From Bacteroidales bacterium UBA3810 (lineage in GTDB: Bacteria; Bacteroidota; Bacteroidia; Bacteroidales; Paludibacteraceae), in contig DFEE01000021.1 of NCBI GenBank assembly GCA_002368645.1, positions 122,338 to 180,394 on the forward strand: DNA of 58,057 nt. Reading direction: 5' to 3'. Numbering within the stretch: position 1 is the stretch's first letter; every line of letters begins with the position of its first letter. Below are positions 33,580 through 43,478 of this stretch, one piece after another. The position numbers were made by a program, and so were the translations under genes. The notes under the pieces were generated by a model. The model was not told where the DNA came from and ran no database searches. It saw only the letters and a list, made by a program, of their open reading frames with translations.

Positions 33580-35877
33580 ATGGAGACCTTATTATTAACG
33601 ATAAAAAATGTAGTACTCTTTCCTGAGACGGTGCTGACTATTCAAGTAGCTCGGGAAAAGAATAAAAACATCATCCGCTCTTCCGTGGAAACTATTTATG
33701 TGGTTACACAGAGAGACGCTAAAACGAAAGACCCTAAACCGGAAGACATATACACGACCGGTACAAAAGCAGAGATTCTCAACATCGAGGAAAGCAAAGG
33801 TAAGATGAAAGTAACCTTGCGTGGACTTGAACGTGTGTACTTGGAAAATATAGTACGGACAGATGAAGGATTGCAGGCTACAGCGATTACTACACCAATA
33901 GATACTCTGGAAGAAATAAATCAACCTGTCAAGCCGGAGATTATCAGCAATATCTTGGAGAAATCAATGTTCCTCATTGACCTCCACAATGATAAAGAAC
34001 ATGCCGAAATCGCCAAGACGTCCCTTCGGGACATGGCGAAATCGCCGATTCAATTAGTAAATTTCATCTGCGGGAACTTCGGTTTTGCTATATCCATGCA
34101 GCAGGAATTACTGGAGATGAACAATTCCACGCGAGCCGATAAACTCTCTGAAATCCTCAATAAAGAGGCAGAAATGCAAAAAACGCAGGTGGAGATAAAT
34201 ACCAAGACTATCGAGGATATCGCCGCTGACCAACGCGCGTATTTCCTTCACCACCAGATGGCTGCTATCCAACGGGAGTTGGGCGAAGACGACGGCAAGG
34301 AAATATTTGACGATCTTCGCAAGAAGGCCGAGACCAAGAACTGGAATAACGAGGTAAAGGCGGTATTTGAGGAACAACTCAAAAAATTAGAACGCCTTAA
34401 CACCCACCACCCCGAGTTTGCCGACCAGCAAAACTACTTGGAGTTTATGCTTGACTTGCCTTGGAATGATGTTAGTGAGGATAATTACGATATACGTAAT
34501 GCCAAGCAAGTTCTTGATGAAGACCACTATGGACTGGAGAAAGTGAAAGAACGTATCATCGAATACCTCGCCGTAATGAAGGCACGTAAACAGGGGAAGT
34601 CCCCTATCCTATGCCTCTATGGCCCTCCGGGAATCGGTAAAACATCGCTCGGAAAATCCGTCGCAAGAGCTTTAGGGCGCAAATATGCGCGCGTTAGTTT
34701 AGGTGGCCTGCATGATGAAGCCGAAATTCGAGGACACCGCAAAACCTATATAGGAGCAATGCCCGGACGGATTTTGGCAGAACTAAAAAAGACAAAGACC
34801 TCTAACCCCGTTTTTGTGCTCGATGAAATAGACAAAATTGGTGCGGACTATAAAGGAGACCCGACTGCCGCTCTTTTAGAGGTGCTGGATCCGGAGCAGA
34901 ATACCACATTCCATGATAACTATTTGGATATCGATTATGATCTCAGTAAAGTACTCTTCATCGCTACTGCCAATAGTTTAGACACCATTCCACGCCCGCT
35001 CTTAGACCGAATGGAATTGATAGAGATGACCGGCTACTGCATTGAAGAAAAACAAGAAATTGCTGCACAGCATTTGATTCCTAAGCAGTTAGAAGAACAT
35101 GGACTTAAAAAGAACCAACTCCGTTTCACCAAAAAGGTCTTAGCGTTATTGATAGACAATTATACCCGCGAGTCCGGTGTACGCTCTTTGGAGCGACAGA
35201 TAGCCGCAATCTGCCGCAAAGTCGTGACCAAAATGGCTTTAGGCGAAGAATATAACGTGTCTGTCACAGCAGAAGACCTTGTAACCTATCTCGGTAAAGC
35301 ACGGTTCAGTCGCGACATTTACGAAGATAACCGCTATATCGGCGTTGTGACGGGGTTGGCTTGGACACAAGTTGGCGGCGAGATACTCTTTATAGAGACT
35401 TCACTCAGTCATTCCAAGACCCCTACCCTCACTCTTACCGGCAATCTGGGAGATGTCATGAAGGAGTCTGCTACCATTGCTTTGGGGTATATTAAAGCCC
35501 ACGCTGCCGACTTCGGCATCTCACCGAAAGACTTAGAGACCACTGCCGTTCATATCCACGTGCCCGAAGGGGCTATTCCCAAAGATGGTCCTTCCGCCGG
35601 TATCACGATGACAACAGCATTAGTATCTGCTTTCACCAAACGAAAGGTGCGCGCACGTATTGCCATGACGGGAGAAATGACCCTACGAGGCAAAGTCCTG
35701 CCTATCGGCGGCGTTAAAGAGAAAATGCTTGCTGCTAAGAGAGCTGGTATAACAGACCTTATATTCTGTAAAGATAATGAGAAAGATGTATTGGAAATAC
35801 CTGAACTATACCGCAAGGGATTAACCTTCCACTATGTCTCTGATATTCATGAAGTAATTGCCCTCGCTCTCTTATGA
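33580..35877 (+). CDS. lon: ATP-dependent protease Lon
   Basis: Degrades misfolded and regulatory proteins. 765 residues; N-terminal substrate domain about 1-200 opening with TIKNVVLFPETVLTIQVARE, coiled-coil linker, AAA+ module with Walker A GPPGIGKTS (about 347) and Walker B VFVLDEIDKIG, and C-terminal protease domain with catalytic S672 in KDGPSAGITM and K713 in PIGGVKEKML. Somewhat shorter than the ~820 residues of many Bacteroidetes Lon proteins, mostly at the N-terminus. Its stop codon lies inside a terminator hairpin. Confidence 0.96.
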   Translation: METLLLTIKNVVLFPETVLTIQVAREKNKNIIRSSVETIYVVTQRDAKTKDPKPEDIYTTGTKAEILNIEESKGKMKVTLRGLERVYLENIVRTDEGLQATAITTPIDTLEEINQPVKPEIISNILEKSMFLIDLHNDKEHAEIAKTSLRDMAKSPIQLVNFICGNFGFAISMQQELLEMNNSTRADKLSEILNKEAEMQKTQVEINTKTIEDIAADQRAYFLHHQMAAIQRELGEDDGKEIFDDLRKKAETKNWNNEVKAVFEEQLKKLERLNTHHPEFADQQNYLEFMLDLPWNDVSEDNYDIRNAKQVLDEDHYGLEKVKERIIEYLAVMKARKQGKSPILCLYGPPGIGKTSLGKSVARALGRKYARVSLGGLHDEAEIRGHRKTYIGAMPGRILAELKKTKTSNPVFVLDEIDKIGADYKGDPTAALLEVLDPEQNTTFHDNYLDIDYDLSKVLFIATANSLDTIPRPLLDRMELIEMTGYCIEEKQEIAAQHLIPKQLEEHGLKKNQLRFTKKVLALLIDNYTRESGVRSLERQIAAICRKVVTKMALGEEYNVSVTAEDLVTYLGKARFSRDIYEDNRYIGVVTGLAWTQVGGEILFIETSLSHSKTPTLTLTGNLGDVMKESATIALGYIKAHAADFGISPKDLETTAVHIHVPEGAIPKDGPSAGITMTTALVSAFTKRKVRARIAMTGEMTLRGKVLPIGGVKEKMLAAKRAGITDLIFCKDNEKDVLEIPELYRKGLTFHYVSDIHEVIALALL

Positions 35878-35890
35878 GCAAGGGCAATTA
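35855..35890 (+). terminator. Terminator overlapping the lon stop codon
   Basis: TAATTGCCCT (35855-35864) pairs with AGGGCAATTA (35881-35890), and inside it GCTC pairs with GAGC, leaving a 6-nt loop; one C/A mismatch separates the two stems. The lon TGA (35875-35877) lies at the loop edge. AT-rich sequence with TTATATTATTTT follows. The stem is symmetrical enough to act for the convergent DUF819 unit too. Confidence 0.7.
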
Positions 35891-35939
35891 ACTTATATTA
35901 TTTTCACTAAGAGGGAACTAATAATTCTATTTACGCCGA

Positions 35940-37130
35940 TTAAGGTAAAATCCAAGCGATTATCACACCTAAATAGGTTCCGATAGCATATCCTACAAGA
36001 CCTATTACAATACCCGAGATGAGGACTTTCTTGTTCTTCATTGCACCAACCACCGGTGGCACGAAAGGCGGCGAACATAGCAACGCTATCTGCGATACAC
36101 AGAATAAGTCACCATCGACTTTTACTAATTTGCAGAAAAGCAGATGTAGCACGCAAGCCACTATAATGATATACCCCACGAAGAGACCTATCCAGAGCGA
36201 ACCTCCATTGACTGAGTGGATATCAAATAACGATGCCACGATTACTGAGAATATGAGGATAAAGAACATGCCTGCTTCAAATGTCTTAGGCAATTCGCGT
36301 ACGGGCTTGAAGAAAGACGCTATAATGGATAAAGTAGTTATAGTTAGGATAATAACCAATTCATTGAGTTTACCCGTTAGGAGCAACGCTAATCCTGCAC
36401 CCAAAACTAAGAAAACAACCGAAAGCCCTACTCCCTTGAGCATGCCCAAGAAATTATTTCGTTCAAACATACCGCGATAGTTCTCAATATCCGCGGTCGC
36501 AATTTCTGTATCGCGAGCCTTAATCTTAATTTTCTTTGTAGAGGTTATCTCCGGATCAGCATAAGGCAAAACTTTACGGAAAACTTTATATCCACCGGCT
36601 AATATAAAGAAGATATACGGAGTCGTCAACACCATCTCAAAAGCCAACACGATGGCCATAGTCGTTTCGTCAACATCAAGCGCGGCGCCTAATGCATTGA
36701 AATTCATTGTGCCGCCGGTATATATACCGGTCATCATCGCCGCTACCTTATCAAACTGAGGAATACCATGACTGCGGAAAATAAAATAGCCGGAAATAAC
36801 GGCAATTAAAACAGCTGATATGCCGCCGACCAATGACCATATAGTCTTAGGCAAAGCTTTAGTCCATAGTTTGAAATCGCAATTAAAGAGCATCAAGGGT
36901 ATCGCCAATGGGACAGCAATGGACATGATGATAGAGCGCACCGAGTGAAAGAGTTCCCCACCCGCTTCTTGGGCAGTAGGAGCAATACCGGTTAATGCTA
37001 TGATGATACCAACGGCATATGCCAAAACGACTGTACCTACTTTCTGTACCCAAGACCAACGCTTATATCCTTCGATAATCACTATCGGGAATAGCACAAA
37101 GCTGATTAAGAGAAGAATAGTCTTTACCAT
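35940..37130 (-). CDS. DUF819 family integral membrane protein
   Basis: 396 residues with about eleven transmembrane helices, opening MVKTILLLISFVLFPIVIIEGY. Motifs seen in this family: TGIYTGGTMNFNALGAALD and ALLCSPPFVPPVVGAMKNK. A transporter-like function is suspected for the family but no substrate is known to me. Last gene of the long lpdA-led unit, 2 bp after the barrel gene. Confidence 0.87.
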   Translation of the reverse strand: MVKTILLLISFVLFPIVIIEGYKRWSWVQKVGTVVLAYAVGIIIALTGIAPTAQEAGGELFHSVRSIIMSIAVPLAIPLMLFNCDFKLWTKALPKTIWSLVGGISAVLIAVISGYFIFRSHGIPQFDKVAAMMTGIYTGGTMNFNALGAALDVDETTMAIVLAFEMVLTTPYIFFILAGGYKVFRKVLPYADPEITSTKKIKIKARDTEIATADIENYRGMFERNNFLGMLKGVGLSVVFLVLGAGLALLLTGKLNELVIILTITTLSIIASFFKPVRELPKTFEAGMFFILIFSVIVASLFDIHSVNGGSLWIGLFVGYIIIVACVLHLLFCKLVKVDGDLFCVSQIALLCSPPFVPPVVGAMKNKKVLISGIVIGLVGYAIGTYLGVIIAWILP

Positions 37131-37132
37131 AA

Positions 37133-38608
37133 TTAGAACAAATAACCCATTTTAACATAGAAATTCGCCCACTTGCTATTATCCTGCTTATCAATTGGCA
37201 TCGCCCAATCGCAAGATAGTACAAAGTTCTCGTTCATGCCGACCTTCAGTCCTAAACCGGCTGACATATGGGGTATATAAACGGAAGCATCCTTGTTGAA
37301 ATACGATGACATGTTATCTCCTGTCGCCTCAATTCGTGCCTGTAAGTCTGTCCAATCCAATGTGTACGGTTGTGTAATCATACCCAAATCAAAGAATGGA
37401 TTAAGACCGATGAAGAAGTGCTGATGACCAATATCAAAGTTTACTATCCGGAAACGAAACTCCACATTCGCAAATAGGTATCCTAAAGCATTGAGCCTAT
37501 GGGCCAATAAACCACGCACAGAGTTGCCGCCACCTAAACCTTCGTAATAAACACGTTGAATAAATAAGGTATTGAGGTAGCTGTTCATATAGAATGGCGT
37601 ACGCCCCGCAATAACATTTTGAGTACCGAACCGATAAGCAAAGGTGATTCGTTGTATGCCTTTTTTATCCTTGAAAACAGGCACATAGTGACGGAAGGTG
37701 AAATTAAATTGGAGATTGTTGAAGCCCGAAGCGGCTTGATTGCCATAGTAGGAACTGTTGAACGCCGCATTATAGGTGAGGAACAAGTCTGTGTAAATAC
37801 CTTTGTTTGGTCCTTGCCGTTTGTCGCGCGTATCATAGGTCAGTCCCGCACGAACATAAGGATGCCAACCCCCGCGAGCTTCGTCTGCTGAGATAAGTCC
37901 CCAATCGCGGTATTTCTCATAGAGTCCGGGGGACACTGACGAGGGAGCCAAAGCCCGCTGTGCATAATTCGGCAATGACGGATCATATTGGTTCTTGCCA
38001 TTGAGCATATTAACATCTACATCGTTCACCAAATAGCCTAATACGCCTATACCGGCGTTCCATTTGAGGTCCTTATAAATGGTACCTTCTATATCACCGG
38101 CAACTCGGATAAGGTCTCTCTTGTATTTGTAGAATACGCGGCTGCGATAGGCCATTGAGTCAGGCATCTTAGCTGGATTTTGATTCCAAGTCGAGAAAGC
38201 GTAATCATACTTGGACTGATAGCCGTTGAAACCATAGAAATCACACATAGCATCTGGCAAATACGTAGCATCAAGCGTCAACCGATGTTTGGGAATAAGG
38301 TACTTGGAGTCATAGTTGACCCTAAAAATACCATGGTGCTTTGTTGTATAGGCGGCTTCTACATAAATAGAATGAATGTACTCAGGATACTGCTTGCCAT
38401 CACCATAATAATAGATGTTAGTCAGTAACCCTCCCTGGAAACCGTAATCGGCATCATATGCTATAGAAGGCAGAATACCGAAGTTCCAACCCGTCTTAAT
38501 AGGATTACCAAGCGAATCAACCTCTTGGGGCTTCTTCTGTCTCTTGGCATTCGCTCCGACAGGACATAGCATAAGTGCTATAAGCAACATAGAAAAGATT
38601 TTTTTCAT
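37133..38608 (-). CDS. Omp85/BamA-superfamily outer membrane barrel without POTRA domains
   Basis: 491 residues with signal peptide (MKKIFSMLLIALMLCPVGAN). The whole mature part is barrel-like; there is no room for POTRA repeats. The conserved loop VRG appears in GGGNSVRGLLAHR and the last strand ends in phenylalanine (FYVKMGYLF), as needed for BAM recognition. Known relatives are annotated as surface antigen (D15)/DUF5982 proteins in Bacteroidetes. Cargo or function unknown. Lies 2 bp before DUF819 and 21 bp after yitT. Confidence 0.85.
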   Translation of the reverse strand: MKKIFSMLLIALMLCPVGANAKRQKKPQEVDSLGNPIKTGWNFGILPSIAYDADYGFQGGLLTNIYYYGDGKQYPEYIHSIYVEAAYTTKHHGIFRVNYDSKYLIPKHRLTLDATYLPDAMCDFYGFNGYQSKYDYAFSTWNQNPAKMPDSMAYRSRVFYKYKRDLIRVAGDIEGTIYKDLKWNAGIGVLGYLVNDVDVNMLNGKNQYDPSLPNYAQRALAPSSVSPGLYEKYRDWGLISADEARGGWHPYVRAGLTYDTRDKRQGPNKGIYTDLFLTYNAAFNSSYYGNQAASGFNNLQFNFTFRHYVPVFKDKKGIQRITFAYRFGTQNVIAGRTPFYMNSYLNTLFIQRVYYEGLGGGNSVRGLLAHRLNALGYLFANVEFRFRIVNFDIGHQHFFIGLNPFFDLGMITQPYTLDWTDLQARIEATGDNMSSYFNKDASVYIPHMSAGLGLKVGMNENFVLSCDWAMPIDKQDNSKWANFYVKMGYLF

Positions 38609-38629
38609 AGGCGTCTATATTATTAATCA

Positions 38630-39502
38630 CTATTGTTTTTTGATTGCATCAAATCCTTTGCCGAATACGCCGGCTGCTTGTGTCTCAGACACAAATGCAT
38701 CAGGGTCTATATCTCGTACAAGGTGAAAGATTTTATTGGACTCATTCCGGCGAGCAAGGCATGTCACTACCTTCATGGGATGTTTGGTATATCCGCCCTC
38801 CCCTTCTAATAAGGTAACGCCACGAGGGACTTTGGTCATAATGGCTTGAGCGATTTCCTCATACTTCGTTGAGAAGATGAATATCTGCACACTCTGCCGT
38901 ACCCGATTCATTGTCCAATCCACAGCCGTTGTGCACATAAAGGTAAAGCATAAACCGAACAGTAGTTGCTCAATCTTAGTCACTTGGGGCAATAGCCAGG
39001 CACAACTGATGATGACAAGGTCACAAATAAACAGTACCGTTCCCATCGGGACGTTACGGTAATGGTTGACAATCATTGCGATAATGTCAGTACCGCCGGA
39101 AGCACCATTGTTGAGGAACACGATACCTAAACCTACTCCGCACACTAAACCCGCCAAAATCACCGCCATAAACGGGTCAGTAATCAACGGTTCTGCCGAG
39201 ACGGGAATTACTTTTAGCCAAAAAGTCATCCAGAATACGCCATATATCGTTCGGATACAGAGTTTCCAACCAATCGTGAATACGGCGATGGTGAGTAATA
39301 AAGCATTGACCAACAAGTTAGTCGCCCAAATAGGCATTACATTGCCCGATGCAAAATAGATGATCTCGCATAAACCCGCCAGACCACCACCTACAACAGC
39401 ATGCGGTACCAAAATTTGATTAACCGCAAACGCATAGGGCATTATTGCTATTGCAATAATTATGAGTTCCTTCAGTTCATTAAGCCATTTCTTCGTTTTC
39501 AT
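38630..39502 (-). CDS. YitT family membrane protein (DUF161 + DUF2179)
   Basis: About 290 residues from the ATG at 39502 (MKTKKWLNELKELIIIAIAI), preferred because the upstream ATG at 39535 adds a polar extension deep inside gcvP. N-terminal membrane part with five to six helices in two DUF161 halves (VPHAVVGGGLAGLCEII and LNNGASGGTDIIAMIVN), and a soluble C-terminal DUF2179 domain (FIFSTKYEEIAQAIMTKVPR...). Function unknown. It overlaps the end of gcvP by 23 bp. Confidence 0.88.
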   Translation of the reverse strand: MKTKKWLNELKELIIIAIAIMPYAFAVNQILVPHAVVGGGLAGLCEIIYFASGNVMPIWATNLLVNALLLTIAVFTIGWKLCIRTIYGVFWMTFWLKVIPVSAEPLITDPFMAVILAGLVCGVGLGIVFLNNGASGGTDIIAMIVNHYRNVPMGTVLFICDLVIISCAWLLPQVTKIEQLLFGLCFTFMCTTAVDWTMNRVRQSVQIFIFSTKYEEIAQAIMTKVPRGVTLLEGEGGYTKHPMKVVTCLARRNESNKIFHLVRDIDPDAFVSETQAAGVFGKGFDAIKKQ

Positions 39503-42293
39503 ATCGGGCAATGAGGTTACGATCTCCGAAACCATTATCTACACGACCTACCGGTATCCAGAATTTATTCTCGCTTACAAACGGCAACGGATAAATAGCA
39601 TCCTCACGGCTATAAGCGTGTTGCCATTCCCCCACTACTTCATATTCTGGATGAGGAGCATTCAGTAATAATTCAGGACAAATATCTATCTCTTTACGTA
39701 TTTGCAAGAGCGCCTCAATAAAACGGTCTAACTCCGCTTTCGATTCGGACTCTGTCGGTTCGACCATCAGAGTACCATGTACCGGAAATGAAAGAGTTGG
39801 AGCATGGTAGCCGAAATCCATTAAACGTTTGGCAATATCCGTCTCTGTAATACCTTGATGATGGAACTGACGACAGTCCAAAATTAGCTCGTGCCCTACA
39901 TGACCATTAGCCCCGGTATAAACAATACCATAAGCATCTTTGAGTTTGGCCGCCATGTAATTAGCGCTGAGAATAGCAGCCCCTGTCGCCCGACGAAGCC
40001 CTTCGCCGCCCATCATACGAATATAACCATAGGAAATAAGCGCCATGTTAGCATTACCGTATAACGAAGACGACACACGATTCATATCCTCTGTAGGCAG
40101 TCCTTTAACTAATGCTTTCGTGCAGCACACCGCCCCGACTCCTGGGCCACCACCGCCATGCGGCGAAGCAAAGGATTTATGAAGGTTAAGGTGGCAGACA
40201 TCGGCACCTATCTTACGCGGATGCGTATAACCGATTTGCCCGTTCATATTGGCACCGTCCATATAGACAAGACCTCCGTTTTCATGAATGATATCACACA
40301 TCTCGCGTATCGCCAATTCAAAAATACCATGCGTGGAGGGATAAGTAATCATACAGCCGGCGAGATGGTCCTTATTCGCCTCTGCTTTCTCACGCCAATC
40401 ATTGAGATCGGTATTGCCCCATTCGTCACATTTAACGATACAAGGCTCAAAACCGGCTTGAACACAAGATGCAGGATTAGTACCATGCGCACTGGCAGGA
40501 ATAAGAAGCACATTACGTTCAGCACTTACATTGGCTCGGATAATAACCAAACCGGTATATTCCCCGGCAGCACCTGAAGTGGGTTGCAACGTGCATTCAT
40601 CAAAACCCGTTATTGTGCATAACTGCGCCTTGAGTTCCTCAAGGACCTCTAGATAGCCTTTAACTTGCTCTGACGGAGCCAGTGGGTGCACATTGAGCCA
40701 GCCGCCCATCGTGATAGGCAACATAGCCGAGGCAGGATTGAGTTTCATTGTGCATGAACCCAACGGAATCATCGAATGTGTTAAAGAAATATCCTTTCTG
40801 TCTAAGCGTTTGATATAACGCATCATATCTGTCTCAGAATGGTAGAGCCTAAAGACCGGTGCAGTCAAGTAATCGGCTTCACGCACACGACTCTCATCAA
40901 TGCTCCATAGCCCCTCAAAAGCCTCTTCACTATCCTCATAATTCGGCAACGCATCTACGGCTTCCGCGAAAAGGGCAATCAACTCATTCATTGTATCAAG
41001 TGTTACTGCCTCATCTAAACTCAGTCCGATCCAGCCTTCCTTGTCATAATAGAGATTAAGTCCCTTCTCTTCTGCTATTGCTTTAAAATCGCTTATTTCA
41101 ACCTCTTCAGGAAGCCAGATCTTCAGCGTATCAAAGAACTCATTATTATCCTGCTCATAGCCGTATGCCTGAATCATCTCGTTGATATATGCAGCTTTGG
41201 AATGAATACTTTCAGCAATACTACGAACCCCTTCTGCTCCGTGATATACCGCATAAAAGCCTGCCATCATAGCAGATAGTGCCTCGGCTGTACAGATATT
41301 AGAAGTGGCTTTCTCTCGTTTGATATGCTGTTCGCGTGTCTGTAAAGCCAAACGATAAGCCGGACGCTCATGACTATCCTTACTAAGACCAATGATTCGC
41401 CCGGGCATGTCGCGCTTAAATGCATCACGTGTTGCCATAAAGCCTGCAGTCGGACCTCCAAATCCCATTGGTAAACCAAGACGCTGAGCACTACCTACTG
41501 CAATATCACAATCCAGCGGACGCAGTAATGCCATCGCCATAATGTCCTCTATCAATGTGACTTTCAGCCCTTTCTCATGGCAAGCCTCTATAAACGATTC
41601 ATAATTCTCAATGGAACCTTCAGCATTTGGGAATTGTGCAATTGCACCAAAGTATTCTTCATTGGGTTCAAATGTAGCATAAGTACCTAAGACCAATTCT
41701 ATACCTTGTCCTTGTGCACGCGTGCGCAACACGGATAAAGTATTCGGGAATATCTTACTATCCACAAAGACCTTGCTTACGTTGTTCTTGACCTGTTCGC
41801 GAGAACGGAGGTTGCGCATCATGGTAACGGCTTCTGCAGCAGCGGTCGCTTCATCCAATAGGGAGCAGTTCGCCAAAGGTAAACCCGTCAGGTCCGATAT
41901 AACCGTTTGGAAATTGAATAATGCCTCCAACCTACCCTGACTGACTTCGGCTTGGTAAGGTGTATAAGAGGTGTACCAAACAGGGTTTTCCAAGACATTA
42001 CGGGTAATAACGGCAGGAGTAATCGTGCCATACCAACCACGCCCGATTAGGGATGTAAATGGCATATTCTCCTCTGCCATAGCAGCAATGGAATCCAAAT
42101 GTTCCTGCTCTGTTAATGCGGTACCTAATGCCTCGTCCTGTACCGCTTTTTCCTCCTCGGTGAGTAGGATATCAGCAGGCATGGTTTCTTGAATCAATTG
42201 TTCTACTGAAGTAAGCTGCAAGGCATTGAGCATCTCATGTTGGTCTGCGTCACCAAGTCCGATGTGACGCATGGATAATTGGTTGGTTTTCAT
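39480..42293 (-). CDS. gcvP: Glycine dehydrogenase (decarboxylating), P protein, fused type
   Basis: PLP enzyme that decarboxylates glycine and passes the aminomethyl group to GcvH lipoate. 937 residues: the single-chain alpha2 form with two homologous halves. N-terminal MRHIGLGDADQHEML, mid-part FGGPTAGFMATRDAFKR, and in the C-terminal half the PLP lysine in HLNLHKSFASPHGGGGPGVG. Other parts of the system in the window are lpdA upstream in the same unit and gcvT on the divergent unit; gcvH is not in the window. Confidence 0.97.
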   Translation of the reverse strand: MKTNQLSMRHIGLGDADQHEMLNALQLTSVEQLIQETMPADILLTEEEKAVQDEALGTALTEQEHLDSIAAMAEENMPFTSLIGRGWYGTITPAVITRNVLENPVWYTSYTPYQAEVSQGRLEALFNFQTVISDLTGLPLANCSLLDEATAAAEAVTMMRNLRSREQVKNNVSKVFVDSKIFPNTLSVLRTRAQGQGIELVLGTYATFEPNEEYFGAIAQFPNAEGSIENYESFIEACHEKGLKVTLIEDIMAMALLRPLDCDIAVGSAQRLGLPMGFGGPTAGFMATRDAFKRDMPGRIIGLSKDSHERPAYRLALQTREQHIKREKATSNICTAEALSAMMAGFYAVYHGAEGVRSIAESIHSKAAYINEMIQAYGYEQDNNEFFDTLKIWLPEEVEISDFKAIAEEKGLNLYYDKEGWIGLSLDEAVTLDTMNELIALFAEAVDALPNYEDSEEAFEGLWSIDESRVREADYLTAPVFRLYHSETDMMRYIKRLDRKDISLTHSMIPLGSCTMKLNPASAMLPITMGGWLNVHPLAPSEQVKGYLEVLEELKAQLCTITGFDECTLQPTSGAAGEYTGLVIIRANVSAERNVLLIPASAHGTNPASCVQAGFEPCIVKCDEWGNTDLNDWREKAEANKDHLAGCMITYPSTHGIFELAIREMCDIIHENGGLVYMDGANMNGQIGYTHPRKIGADVCHLNLHKSFASPHGGGGPGVGAVCCTKALVKGLPTEDMNRVSSSLYGNANMALISYGYIRMMGGEGLRRATGAAILSANYMAAKLKDAYGIVYTGANGHVGHELILDCRQFHHQGITETDIAKRLMDFGYHAPTLSFPVHGTLMVEPTESESKAELDRFIEALLQIRKEIDICPELLLNAPHPEYEVVGEWQHAYSREDAIYPLPFVSENKFWIPVGRVDNGFGDRNLIARYENEEMA

Positions 42294-42306
42294 TGTATTT
42301 GTCTTA

Positions 42307-43440
42307 TTATTGTTCTACTATGCAATTATCTAATGCTTGAATGATAGCATCCTTATCAAGGTTTTGACCAATAAAGACTAATTTCTGCATTCTATCGCCA
42401 TAGGTCTCGTCCCAGTCACGTCTTAAGAGTGCATCATTAGCAAGGGCAGCCTCTAATTCCTTTTGAGGCATCGTTGCGTAGAACTGACCACATTGGCGAA
42501 GATTAAACTCCTTACCGGCTTGCTCAAAGATATAGCACATATCGTATTCGTCTGAAAAATAGCACATTCCTTTGCAGCGGATGATGTTGGGTGACCAATG
42601 GCGTGCCACAAAGTCATCAAATAGACCAAGGCTAAAAGGTTTTCGCCTATAATATACAAAAGTCTCTATGCCGTACTCATAGGCCTCGCCTTCTTCCTCA
42701 TCCTCGATATCACCCTCTATTGCTTCTATCCAGCGGGCAGAACCGGCTACTTCATTGAAATCGAATAATCCGGTATGAATAAGTTTATCCAATGGAACAT
42801 CGCAATAATCACAGGGAATAATTTCAGCTTTAGGCTGAATAGCACGTATTGCCTCTACCAACTGAGGAAGTTCATCTCCCTCTAATAAAGAGGCTTTATT
42901 GAGCAAAATGAGGTTGCAGAACTCTATTTGCTGCATCACAAGGGAGGCTAAATTTTCCTCGCCATCCTCAGCTTGTTCCGCCAAGTTTTTGCCCAAATGG
43001 AACTCATCTTTAAGACGCTTGGCATCAACGACGGTTGTTATGTTGTCAAGAACCGGCACTGGATCATCTGAGAAAGGCACTGCCCGATCATAGTTACATA
43101 TAGTATTGGCGATTGGCGCAGGCTCGCAGATACCGGAAGCTTCAATAACGATATAATCATATTTCTTGGCAGTTGCCAACTCATGCAGTTGTTTTATGAG
43201 GTCTGTCTTTAGAGTACAACAGATGCAACCGTTAGTTAGGCTCAGCAAGTTATCATCTTGCTGTGCTACTACACCACCCTGTTGTATCAGGGACGCGTCA
43301 ATGTTAACTTCGCCGATATCGTTTACAATCACCGCAAAACGGATTCCTTTTTCATTTGCCAATATACGGTTAAGCAAAGTCGTTTTACCGGCACCTAAAT
43401 AGCCGGTCAATAATAATACGGGAATAATTGGTCGTTTCAT
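42307..43440 (-). CDS. CobW/COG0523-type metal-chaperone GTPase
   Basis: 377 residues. P-loop GYLGAGKTTLLN (about 14-25), metal-binding CxCC in TNGCICCTLKTDL, switch/Walker B IVIEASGICEP, guanine-specificity NKAS. The CobW_C domain occupies about 260-370. Proteins of this family deliver zinc or other metals to client enzymes. It lies between mnmA and gcvP (13 bp), so the client may be anywhere. Acidic stretch EGDIEDEEEGEAYEYG at about 245 is a linker that may bind metal (inference). Confidence 0.9.
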   Translation of the reverse strand: MKRPIIPVLLLTGYLGAGKTTLLNRILANEKGIRFAVIVNDIGEVNIDASLIQQGGVVAQQDDNLLSLTNGCICCTLKTDLIKQLHELATAKKYDYIVIEASGICEPAPIANTICNYDRAVPFSDDPVPVLDNITTVVDAKRLKDEFHLGKNLAEQAEDGEENLASLVMQQIEFCNLILLNKASLLEGDELPQLVEAIRAIQPKAEIIPCDYCDVPLDKLIHTGLFDFNEVAGSARWIEAIEGDIEDEEEGEAYEYGIETFVYYRRKPFSLGLFDDFVARHWSPNIIRCKGMCYFSDEYDMCYIFEQAGKEFNLRQCGQFYATMPQKELEAALANDALLRRDWDETYGDRMQKLVFIGQNLDKDAIIQALDNCIVEQ

Positions 43441-43478
43441 TATATCATTTATATTTATTCATTTGCACGTTGAATAGT

